From assembly GCA_900772775.1 (NCBI GenBank), contig CAAGRW010000100.1:1-15155 (forward strand): a DNA stretch of 15,155 nt. Reading direction: 5' to 3'. Positions 1-5,912 of this stretch are shown here, piece after piece. This DNA is from Candidatus Rifleibacteriota bacterium. GTDB lineage: Bacteria; Vulcanimicrobiota; Xenobia; Xenobiales; Xenobiaceae. Position 1 is the stretch's first letter; each line of letters starts with the position of its first letter. The notes beneath the pieces were generated by a model, which was given only the letters and a program-made list of their open reading frames with translations, was not told the origin of the DNA and did not search any database. A program made the position numbers and the translations under genes.

Positions 1-200
1 GGCTAAAGCCAGGGGATTCTAAGATACAGACGAAAACCGCTTCAGTATGAAGTCTCACGTTTTCTCTCTTACAGGACAATGTCCTATCCTGATGGTTTTT
101 AACTATTAATTTGTAGTAGTTTCAGCCCTTCCGTTTTTATATTAACTGCTGCATTTCTATCTCTATCATGTTCAGCATGACATACTGGACAAATCCATTC
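1..200 (-). ncRNA. Candidate omega/reRNA guide scaffold at the tnpB 3' end
   Basis: In this family the TnpB guide RNA is transcribed from the end of tnpB through the right end of the element, with the guide taken from flanking DNA. The 98 bases past the tnpB stop contain two small hairpins: AGGAC/GTCCT (73-77 with 81-85) and CTTCA/TGAAG (40-44 with 48-52). The terminal CCCCTGGCTTTAGCC palindrome (minus strand) begins at the window edge. The layout matches known omega RNAs, but the 5' end is arbitrary here and the guide segment lies to the left of base 1, so the target cannot be read. The call rests on position and folding only. Confidence 0.4.
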
Positions 201-1211
201 TCGTATCTTCAGATTTTTAGTTTCTTTGTTTTGATATCCGCAGCAATGACACAGTTGACTGGAAGGATAGTATCTATCAACTTTAATAATGGTAGTACCA
301 ACTTTCTTAGCGGTGTATTCAAGTATTTTTACAAAGTCTGAAAATCCTAAATCAGATATTTTCTTTCCACATCGTCTTGCCATACCTTTTAGGTTCAGGT
401 CTTCAATACAAATTGTTGCATATTGGCTAACTAGAGTATAAGCGAGTTTCCAGTGAAAATTTTTTCTCTGATTGAATACTCGTTTATACAATCTAGCTAA
501 TGTCAAACGTGCCTTTTGTCTGTTATGAGAACCTTTCTTTTTTCGAGATAACTGCTTACAAGCATTTTTTATTGCTTTAGCATTCTTTTTGAAGAACAAA
601 GGTGATTCAATATCTTCATCAATATTTTCAGAGCTTGTCAAAAACTTTTTGAGACCGAAATCAAAGCCGACACTTTTACCTGTTCTGGCTAAAACTTCAT
701 TCTCTTGGGTTCGACATATGAAATAGATATAGATATCGCCTAAAGCATCGCGTTTGATTGTAACGTTTTGGATTATACCTTCAATTGGTCTGGAATTGAA
801 ATAATGATAGTTTTGTTTATTTATAGCAATTGTATTTTCATTTATGATTTTCCAGCCTGCTTGTTTCAATGTGAATGATTTATATTTTGCTATTTTCTTG
901 AAAGAAGGTGGAGCTGTTTTTATTTTATTTTTCAGGTTTCGATAAAAGAGTTTATAGGCTCTATCAATCCTATCAGTTACATCTTGAATAGCTTGTGAAC
1001 CTATTTCTTTTAAGAAAGAATATCTAGGAAGTTTCTTCAGCTTAGTCAGATGTTTCTGTAGAAGATATTTGTTCAAAGACTTACCATAAAGCTTGTAGTA
1101 TCTCTTATGAAGATCAATGCAGTGATTATAAGCTAAACCTGCTGCATTAATCTGTCGATGCAATTTTTTGTTTCTTTTTGCATGATAAAGTTTAAAGCAG
1201 TAGGTTTTCAT
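99..1211 (-). CDS. tnpB: TnpB RNA-guided endonuclease of IS200/IS605 element
   Basis: This 370-residue protein is in the usual TnpB size range. TnpB is an OMEGA nuclease related to Cas12 that cleaves DNA matching a guide RNA next to a short target-adjacent motif, helping the element to be retained. The N-terminal part is the basic helical region. The RuvC-like nuclease has all three acidic residues: D184 in GFDFG, E270 in CIEDLNL, and D351 in the DRDRNAAVNI motif. The zinc finger is intact, with C321/C324 and C341/C344. There is no frameshift or internal stop. AAAGGA lies ten bases before the ATG, and the ATG follows the stop of the tnpA remnant after five bases, as in the usual tnpA-tnpB order. 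The sequence is A/T-rich compared with the flagellar genes, consistent with acquired DNA. The family call is firm. Whether the gene is active depends on expression and on the guide RNA. Confidence 0.95.
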   Translation of the reverse strand: MKTYCFKLYHAKRNKKLHRQINAAGLAYNHCIDLHKRYYKLYGKSLNKYLLQKHLTKLKKLPRYSFLKEIGSQAIQDVTDRIDRAYKLFYRNLKNKIKTAPPSFKKIAKYKSFTLKQAGWKIINENTIAINKQNYHYFNSRPIEGIIQNVTIKRDALGDIYIYFICRTQENEVLARTGKSVGFDFGLKKFLTSSENIDEDIESPLFFKKNAKAIKNACKQLSRKKKGSHNRQKARLTLARLYKRVFNQRKNFHWKLAYTLVSQYATICIEDLNLKGMARRCGKKISDLGFSDFVKILEYTAKKVGTTIIKVDRYYPSSQLCHCCGYQNKETKNLKIREWICPVCHAEHDRDRNAAVNIKTEGLKLLQINS

Positions 1212-1216
1212 TTAAA

Positions 1217-1398
1217 TCATTTCCTTTGCGAAGTCTTCTGACTTTGAATATATTTTTTTACAACATCTAATCTGGCACTTCCTACGGTAGTGAGAAAAAT
1301 CCACACCATTTGCAAGAACTTTACGCCGATATTTTGGACACCATATTACATGGTACTTACAAGAATATACAATATTATTACTTGAATGATATAATCAT
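1217..1398 (-). pseudogene. tnpA: tnpA remnant, Y1 HUH transposase with internal deletion
   Basis: Translating the minus strand gives two pieces of an IS200/IS605 TnpA joined out of frame. The first, from about 1389 to 1300, reads VYSCKYHVIWCPKYRRKVL followed by ANGV, the family's N-terminal strand. The second, from about 1300 to the TGA at 1219-1217, reads FLTTVGSARLDVVKKYIQSQ and then KTSQRK. It includes the YxxxQ helix with the catalytic tyrosine. The middle of the protein, some 80 residues including the HUH histidines, is missing, with the junction near 1297-1303. The probable ATG at 1398-1396 is also out of frame with the N-terminal piece, so there is at least one further indel. The remnant is 182 bp, against roughly 400 bp for an intact gene. 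It sits directly upstream of tnpB. It cannot encode an active transposase. Confidence 0.85.
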
Positions 1399-1453
1399 CT
1401 CGTATATGTATTACACTACTAGCAATAGTATAATACAATTCAAAAAGCAAGAT

Positions 1454-1529
1454 AGCCACCTAACGGTGGCTGCACCTTATATTCCCATGGCTAAAGCCAG
1501 GGGCTTTACGGTGCATTTTGGTAAAATGC
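1454..1529. repeat. Left-end hairpins of the IS200/IS605 element
   Basis: Three hairpins follow each other. The first is AGCCACC/GGTGGCT (1454-1460 with 1465-1471, loop TAAC). The second is TAAAGCC/GGCTTTA (1492-1498 with 1502-1508, loop AGG), embedded in a CCCATGGCT...AGCCAGGGG palindrome starting at 1484. The third is GCATTTT/AAAATGC (1513-1519 with 1523-1529, loop GGT). The middle one is repeated at the right end (1-15). Subterminal palindromes of this kind are the TnpA recognition sites in the family. The outermost one may straddle the element boundary. Confidence 0.75.
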
Positions 1530-1547
1530 AAAGCGTCAAAAAAATGC

Positions 1548-2075
1548 TTAATCTGTGAAGTATTGTCCGTCTGGCTCTTCATCTTCGAAGAGCTCAGTAT
1601 CTTCTTGAATTTCTTCTTCACTTTGGGCCGCTTTGGCATTTTCTACATTGGCCCAAGATTCTATGAAATCGCCGACAATACCCTGATATCGCTCGTCTTG
1701 CATGATCGTTCGCACAATCTTGTCTTTCATCTGAGGATAGCCACGGCTCATTCCCAGCCTTCCCCCGAAAGCTTCACGCAACGCCGAATCGACCAAAGTA
1801 GAAACAGATTCATAAAAGAAAGCGTCCGACTGAGGATCTAATCTGGAGAGTTGGCTCACAGCATCGGCTAAGAAACGTTCTTGCGGAGTCTGAGGAGCGC
1901 TCGATTCGGCCCCTAACGCTTCCTGAGCCTGAGCAGCCTCGGAAGAAAGGGAAACATTATCCATGCCTTCAGCGGCTGAGGTTTTTGAAACGCCAGTTTG
2001 CTTGAGCATTTTTTTCTGCATGCCCAAAATATTGCTGCAAAATGACGCTAAGATACCGGTATGCAAAGGATCCAA
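1548..2075 (-). CDS. Unrecognised 175-residue protein next to the flagellar genes
   Basis: I do not recognise this protein. It reads as a genuine gene: the frame is open for 528 bp and base composition matches the flagellar genes rather than the adjacent element. The TTG start at 2075 has GAGG ten bases upstream on the minus strand. A later ATG at residue 19 has no obvious ribosome binding site. Residues 1-60 are low in complexity, rich in Ser, Ala, Gln and Glu. Residues about 65-145 look like a helical domain (QERFLADAVSQLSRLD, then MKDKIVRTIMQDERY). The C-terminal 25 residues are very acidic. No signal peptide or membrane segment is visible. The gene diverges from flgB, and the IS left end begins about 20 bp after its stop, so its original downstream neighbour may have been displaced. 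A role in flagellar biology is suggested only by position. Confidence 0.65.
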   Translation of the reverse strand: MDPLHTGILASFCSNILGMQKKMLKQTGVSKTSAAEGMDNVSLSSEAAQAQEALGAESSAPQTPQERFLADAVSQLSRLDPQSDAFFYESVSTLVDSALREAFGGRLGMSRGYPQMKDKIVRTIMQDERYQGIVGDFIESWANVENAKAAQSEEEIQEDTELFEDEEPDGQYFTD

Positions 2076-2485
2076 AAGAACGAAACCTCACGTAGTGAAA
2101 TAAAAATTTAATTCGTTGTACAATTCTGCTAAGCTAAAAAAACTGAACGATATACTGCACGACAGATGCTGATAAGTGGCTTTTCACCATATTCAAAAAA
2201 CTTTCCTTTTATCACACAAAAGGCCACAAAAGTAAAGAGAAATTTCTAGCTTATTTTTTCAAAAAGGAAAGCCATTCAAAATTATAGAAAAAACGGCGAA
2301 GTTTCCCCCTACCTTAAGGAGTTCAAGACTTTCGAAAGACTTCGGAAGCACTTGTTTACAGTTTGTTAATATATAAACAAACTATCAGCAACAGCCCCCT
2401 TTTAATATGCTAGGGAGAAAAAAAGTTAATTTTTCCGCTTAATCCGCTTCTGGCGGACTGCCGGAACAGGGAGGAGAATATACCG
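2076..2485. promoter_or_regulatory. Divergent intergenic region upstream of flgB
   Basis: This 410-bp A/T-rich stretch separates the minus-strand unknown gene from flgB and has no convincing open frame. It must hold the start signal of the flagellar cluster. I see no clean sigma-28 or sigma-54 box and no well-spaced TTGACA/TATAAT pair. What stands out is the spaced palindrome at 2360-2383 (listed separately), an ACTTTCGAAAG box at 2328-2338 that recurs before fliM, a small TCCGC/GCGGA hairpin (2443-2447 with 2453-2457), and a strong ribosome binding site GGGAGGAG at 2469-2476, nine bases before flgB. Confidence 0.5.
2360..2383. promoter_or_regulatory. Candidate operator: 8-8-8 inverted repeat before flgB
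   Basis: AGTTTGTT and AACAAACT form perfect 8-base arms around the spacer AATATATA. Arm length and spacing suit a dimeric DNA-binding regulator, and the spacer is A/T-rich like a -10 region. It lies 103 bp before the flgB start. The regulator is unknown. A plain cruciform-forming A/T sequence is the alternative. Confidence 0.35.
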
Positions 2486-2899
2486 ATGAAGCCAGTAAAG
2501 TTAGTTGACACCAATTTGCTTGAGAGAGCACTGGACGCCGCCTCTTTACGTCAGCAGGTCATCTCCAGTAACATAGCTAATGTCAATACAGAGGGATATG
2601 ATTCCCAGCGAGTAGTTTTCGAGAGCCATCTCAAAGAAGTCATGGCCATGGAACAGGAAGACGAAACTGGCGAGTTAACAGCAAATACAGCTGTAGATCC
2701 GGAATTCCGCCTCGGTTCCAGCGGCGGCTATACCGCCGATACCTTGAAGGCCACAGTAGAATCTGTGGGCGGCCCTCTTGACATCAACCAAGAGATGAGC
2801 AACCTCGCTAAAAACCAGATCATGTATAATGCCTTAGCCAGCAAAATTTCCGGCGTATATGGCACCTTAAAATACGTGATCGACAACTCCGGCCGCTAG
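2486..2899 (+). CDS. flgB: Flagellar basal-body proximal rod protein FlgB
   Basis: FlgB is one of the proximal rod subunits that pass from the MS-ring through the periplasm. It is exported by the flagellar type III system without a signal peptide. The protein is 137 residues, normal for the family. The N-terminal rod motif SSNIANVNTEGY is at residues 27-38, and the C-terminal helix pairing with it covers about residues 108-133 (NQIMYNALASKISGVYGTLK). GGGAGGAG nine bases upstream fixes the ATG. It is the first gene of the cluster, 37 bp before flgC, and the pair flgB-flgC-fliE is the classical rod module. Nothing appears damaged. Confidence 0.95.
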   Translation: MKPVKLVDTNLLERALDAASLRQQVISSNIANVNTEGYDSQRVVFESHLKEVMAMEQEDETGELTANTAVDPEFRLGSSGGYTADTLKATVESVGGPLDINQEMSNLAKNQIMYNALASKISGVYGTLKYVIDNSGR

Positions 2900-2936
2900 T
2901 AAAAAGCCCACGAATCCAAGGTAGGAGGATTATACG

Positions 2937-3398
2937 ATGAATTTTTTCAACACCTTTGATGTAGCATCCAGCGGTATGACCGCCCAGCGCAAAATGATGG
3001 ACGTTACTGCGGCCAACATAGCCAACGTCAACACCACCGAAACTGCCGACGGTACTCCTTTCCGCCGCATGGTAGCAGTAGTTACCCAGAAGCAAATCGG
3101 CGACTTTGAGAATGAGTTCCAAGCTTGTTCCTTCGACGACGACGCTCCTCAGGCCGCTAATGGCGTAGAAGTTGCCGGCGTACAGGCCGACAATTCCGAT
3201 TTCCGTTGGGTTTACGATCCTTCCAACCCTAAGGCTCAGACCAGCGGTGAGCACAAAGGCTACGTAGCAATGCCTAACATCAACGTCATTTCCGAAATGA
3301 CCAATATGATGATGGCCAGCCGCGCCTTCGAAGCCAACGCCACTATTTTGGAAGCTTCCAAATCTATGGCCAACAAAGCCCTTGAAATTGGCAAGTAA
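2937..3398 (+). CDS. flgC: Flagellar basal-body rod protein FlgC
   Basis: FlgC is the second proximal rod subunit, exported by the flagellar apparatus and assembled on FliE/FlgB. The N-terminal signature AANIANVNTTETADGTPFRR (residues 26-45) matches the family pattern of an Asn-rich rod motif followed by a polar turn and paired arginines. The C-terminal helix (about 120-150, MTNMMMASRAFEANATILEA) is also typical. At 153 residues it is slightly longer than most FlgC. A cysteine (residue 63) in an acidic stretch after the N-terminal helix is uncommon for rod proteins. The ribosome binding site AGGAGG lies eight bases before the ATG. The gene lies 40 bp before fliE. Confidence 0.95.
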   Translation: MNFFNTFDVASSGMTAQRKMMDVTAANIANVNTTETADGTPFRRMVAVVTQKQIGDFENEFQACSFDDDAPQAANGVEVAGVQADNSDFRWVYDPSNPKAQTSGEHKGYVAMPNINVISEMTNMMMASRAFEANATILEASKSMANKALEIGK

Positions 3399-3438
3399 TT
3401 TCAAATAGAGCTTTTCGACGTTTTGAGGAGGTTATAAT

Positions 3439-3792
3439 ATGCAGTTTTCTTCTATTCAAGGAATTGGCGGTCTCACTCAGGCCCCTCAAATGAGCACTGT
3501 CAATTCTACCAATTCTATTCAGGGCATTTCCACCAGTTTGCCCTCTATCAGCGCTCCTTCCGAAGCTGATGCCAAATCTTTCTCCAACATGTTGGGCGAC
3601 GCTCTTTCCAACGTCAACTCCACCATGACTACAGCTCAAGAGTGCACCGACAAGTTACTTGACGGCAGCTTGAACAATCTCCATGAGATGTCCATTGCTG
3701 GTGCAAAATCTGAAGTTATGCTTCACCTCACAACTCAGATTGCTTCTAAGCTTTGCTCCTCAGCTACCACTTTGTTCCAGATGCAGTTATAA
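3439..3792 (+). CDS. fliE: Flagellar hook-basal body complex protein FliE
   Basis: FliE joins the MS-ring to the rod and is the first substrate of the flagellar export system. The protein is 117 residues. About 50 N-terminal residues are Ser/Thr/Gln-rich and low in complexity. The conserved helical part follows, with FSNMLGDALSNVN at about 53-65, LLDGSLNNLHEMSIAGAKSE at about 74-93, and the family's ending FQMQL. Cysteines at positions about 73 and 107 are unusual for FliE. GAGGAGG seven bases before the ATG supports the start. A long hairpin follows in the gap before fliF. Confidence 0.92.
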   Translation: MQFSSIQGIGGLTQAPQMSTVNSTNSIQGISTSLPSISAPSEADAKSFSNMLGDALSNVNSTMTTAQECTDKLLDGSLNNLHEMSIAGAKSEVMLHLTTQIASKLCSSATTLFQMQL

Positions 3793-3821
3793 TCCAAGTA
3801 GACTGTAGGGAATAATTCGGG

Positions 3822-3855
3822 ATCGGCGTTCCCTCTGTAAGGAGGAAACGCCGAT
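3822..3855 (+). promoter_or_regulatory. Strong hairpin in the fliE-fliF gap
   Basis: ATCGGCGTT (3822-3830) pairs perfectly with AACGCCGAT (3847-3855). The pairing continues inward through CCCTC/GAGGA with a single C-A mismatch to a six-base loop. There is no U-tract after it, so it is not a standard terminator. It buries an AAGGAGG-like sequence and overlaps a TATAAT at 3855-3860. It could slow transcription, mark an RNA processing site, or protect the upstream flgB-flgC-fliE message. Confidence 0.5.
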
Positions 3856-3925
3856 ATAATTTATAAAACAATTATGGAGGGGGAAACCGAATTAGATTAT
3901 TTCCCTGGAGGAAGGAGAACAAACT

Positions 3926-5632
3926 ATGGCCACCGGTATCCAGACGGGCATGCGGACAGGCAGTGGTCCGTTAGCCACAGGAAGAGGTCCCCTGGGCAAA
4001 CCGCCGGGTGGAGCCAATAACGGTAGTCCTTTGGGCAAGCTCGGCGCTATATGGACGGGCATGAACCCGAAGGTGAGGATTGCGATTATATGCGTCATAG
4101 TCCTGGCAATTGTTGGAGTTATCGGACTCAATGTCTACAGCTCTGCCAATAAGCCTGTAGAGCTCTACGCGACTAAACTCAGTGAAGACGACGTCAAAGA
4201 CGTCTCCATGAAATTGCAAGAGTGGAACATTCCCCACCAGGTAGCTCAAACTAACGATAACCTTTTGGTCTCACCTAAAGATAAGGTTAGGGCTCAGGCT
4301 CAATTAGCTTCTCATGGTCTCCCTCGCCATGCTGTAATGACTAATGCTACGAAACCTGATTCCAGCGGTATCAACACAATGTCCGAGAAAGAGAAGGACG
4401 ACATCCGCAAACAAGTTCTCGAAGGAGAACTTACCGAGTCCATGCGTCAGATGGACGGTGTTGCCGATGCCTATGTAAAACTCGGACTTCCCGAGCGTAC
4501 TTTATTCGATAACGGCCAAGAAAGCGCTAAAGCTGCCGTTATGCTTAAGCTCAAGCCCGGTGCTCAACTTAGCCGCGACCAGATCACAGGTATTGTAAAT
4601 TTGGTTGCCTACTCTGTCCCCGATTTAAAAGCAGAAAATGTAAAAATAGTCGATACTAACGGCAGAGACCTCACAGCCAACCTTCCTATCAACGGTAACA
4701 ATTTCGGTATGGCTCCCAGCAGCCAACTCGAGTACAAGCTTGCCTTAGAGAAGCATCTCAAAGACAAAGTAGAGCAGCAATTGGCCACCGTGCTTGGTGC
4801 CCAGAAATTTGCAGCTCAGGTGACAGCCGAAGTCGACTTCTCACAGAATGAAGTTCAGCGTGAAGTTGTCGGTGGTCCCGACGATAGTGGTAAAGTTAAA
4901 GTCGGCGGTCAGAAACGCGTCGAGCAATACAACAAAGATGGTAACAGCTCTGCTTCCAGCAGTGACGACGATGGCGCCGTTCAGATGGACACTAGCAGCA
5001 GCGAGAAGAAAAAAGGTACTTATGTAAAGACCGAAGAGTCTGAAAAGTACGAAGTAAACAAGACCGTCTCTAAAAATGTCGATACGTCTCCACGCATTCA
5101 GCGCTTAACAGTATCTGTGGCTGTGGATAATTTGAAGCCCGATCAAGAAGCTGCTATCGCAGGTTTGGTAAAAGACGCCATTGGTATCAACGAGAGCCGT
5201 GGTGACTCCGTTACCGTAAAGAGTGTTCCTTTCGCTACCGCCACTTTAGATGGTGTTTACAGCGAAATGGCCGCTGGCATGGCTTCAGGCAACACCCCTG
5301 TGGCTCCCCCTTCCAGTGGTATCAGCACCTCAACTTTAGCTGCCATAGCTTTTATCCCCGCTGTTTTACTTATGGCTTTGGTCGCCGTTTACGTCTCCCG
5401 TCAACGCCAGGTTAAAGCTAGTCAGTCTCAACTCATCCTCGGCGCTTCCACCGGAGGAGCCAGCTCCGATATTGCCGATCTTCTCAACGAAAAGTCCGGT
5501 AAATCTAAAGCGATGGGCGAGACCAGAGTAAACACTTCTGATCAGCTGGAGCGCCTTGCTAAAGAGCGTCCCAACAAGTTGGCCGAGATGATTAAAAACA
5601 CTTGGCTCAGCGATCAACAGCAACAAAGATAG
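3926..5632 (+). CDS. fliF: Flagellar MS-ring protein FliF
   Basis: FliF builds the inner-membrane MS-ring that carries the rod and houses the export gate. The protein is 568 residues, normal for the family. A Gly/Pro-rich cytoplasmic N-terminus (1-48) precedes the first membrane helix at about 51-70. The ring-building domains follow, with PVELYATKLSEDDV (77-90), GLPERTLF (187-194) and YEVNKTVSK (375-383). The periplasmic stretch 335-365 is a Ser/Asp-rich low-complexity loop. The second membrane helix is at about 471-490. The cytoplasmic tail ends with LERLAKERPNKLAEMIKNTW (541-560), the FliG-binding segment. GGAAGGAG before the ATG supports the start. An intrinsic terminator follows the stop within 40 bp, which partly separates it from fliG. 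Confidence 0.95.
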   Translation: MATGIQTGMRTGSGPLATGRGPLGKPPGGANNGSPLGKLGAIWTGMNPKVRIAIICVIVLAIVGVIGLNVYSSANKPVELYATKLSEDDVKDVSMKLQEWNIPHQVAQTNDNLLVSPKDKVRAQAQLASHGLPRHAVMTNATKPDSSGINTMSEKEKDDIRKQVLEGELTESMRQMDGVADAYVKLGLPERTLFDNGQESAKAAVMLKLKPGAQLSRDQITGIVNLVAYSVPDLKAENVKIVDTNGRDLTANLPINGNNFGMAPSSQLEYKLALEKHLKDKVEQQLATVLGAQKFAAQVTAEVDFSQNEVQREVVGGPDDSGKVKVGGQKRVEQYNKDGNSSASSSDDDGAVQMDTSSSEKKKGTYVKTEESEKYEVNKTVSKNVDTSPRIQRLTVSVAVDNLKPDQEAAIAGLVKDAIGINESRGDSVTVKSVPFATATLDGVYSEMAAGMASGNTPVAPPSSGISTSTLAAIAFIPAVLLMALVAVYVSRQRQVKASQSQLILGASTGGASSDIADLLNEKSGKSKAMGETRVNTSDQLERLAKERPNKLAEMIKNTWLSDQQQQR

Positions 5633-5669
5633 TTTAGCCAACAAGCACCCCCAAGGTGCAAAGTGCAGA

Positions 5670-5712
5670 GTGCGCCTCGGGGCCGTAATAGCCCCGAGGC
5701 GCACTTTTATTT
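5670..5712 (+). terminator. Intrinsic terminator between fliF and fliG
   Basis: GTGCGCCTCGGGGC (5670-5683) pairs perfectly with GCCCCGAGGCGCAC (5691-5704) around a seven-base loop, and TTTTATTT follows at once. A 14-bp GC-rich stem with a U-tract is a classical Rho-independent terminator. Its place between two genes of the same pathway implies that fliG has its own promoter in the following 200 bp, or that read-through lowers the level of downstream genes. Confidence 0.9.
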
Positions 5713-5727
5713 ACCACAAGTGCCGTC

Positions 5728-5750
5728 AAGCCACTGCCTTTAGCCATGGG
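5728..5750 (+). repeat. Solo IS200/IS605 end-like palindrome before fliG
   Basis: Twenty-one of these 23 bases match the minus strand of the left-end hairpin of the element at the window's left side (1484-1506). The core CTTTAGCCATGGG is identical. Here the palindrome arms carry two substitutions, so it folds less well. No tnpA or tnpB sequence is nearby. It may be a relic end, a small palindromic derivative of that element, or a footprint of an excised copy. The rest of the 200-bp gap after the terminator has only a small TCTGCT/AGCAGA hairpin (5848-5853 with 5860-5865) and the fliG ribosome binding site. Confidence 0.55.
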
Positions 5751-5912
5751 GAGTACACCGAAAATACAATATTGTTCGAAAGCTTAGTTTATTCTTCAGG
5801 CAAGAAATATTAGTAAATGGTCGAACATGCTCAGTCGGCATGAAAAATCTGCTACTTACAGCAGAAGCCCGAAACGATATTTTTATAAAACATAAGCCGA
5901 GGAGGTACGGTC

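Larger units (their letters stand above)
1..1525 (-). mobile_element. IS200/IS605-family insertion sequence, right end cut by window edge
   Basis: The element reads right to left. Left-end hairpins lie at about 1454-1529, followed by a deleted tnpA remnant (1398-1217), an intact tnpB (1211-99), and a right end running off the window at position 1. The two ends share the same hairpin sequence: positions 1-15 are identical to 1489-1503 (GGCTAAAGCCAGGGG). That is the arrangement expected for the imperfect subterminal palindromes that the Y1 transposase TnpA binds as single-stranded DNA. No terminal inverted repeats or target duplication are expected in this family and none are seen. The outer left boundary is inferred. 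On the minus strand a TTTAC (1525-1521) lies just outside the hairpins and resembles the short T-rich targets of the family, but the exact cleavage site is not proven. With tnpA broken, the element probably cannot move by itself. Confidence 0.85.

Noticed and set aside
99..1211. TnpB as a nuclease-dead transcription repressor (TldR type) acting on flagellar genes
   Set aside because: The TldR idea was attractive because known examples repress flagellin genes, but all three RuvC acidic residues and the zinc finger are present, so a dead-nuclease repressor is not supported.
1454..1508. CRISPR-like repeats
   Set aside because: The short palindromes are few, unequal and without regular spacers. 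They fit IS200/IS605 end hairpins and one is repeated at the other end of the element.
1310..1558. Plus-strand open frame of 82 codons
   Set aside because: It runs antisense through the tnpA remnant and the left-end hairpins, has no ribosome binding site, and resembles no protein. The minus-strand reading explains the sequence.
1518..1841. Plus-strand open frame of 107 codons
   Set aside because: It lies opposite the 3' part of the 175-codon minus-strand gene, and its translation shows no domain. The minus strand has the better composition.
5820..5912. Riboswitch before fliG
   Set aside because: Only one six-base-pair hairpin is present and no conserved c-di-GMP (GEMM) or other aptamer core is recognisable.
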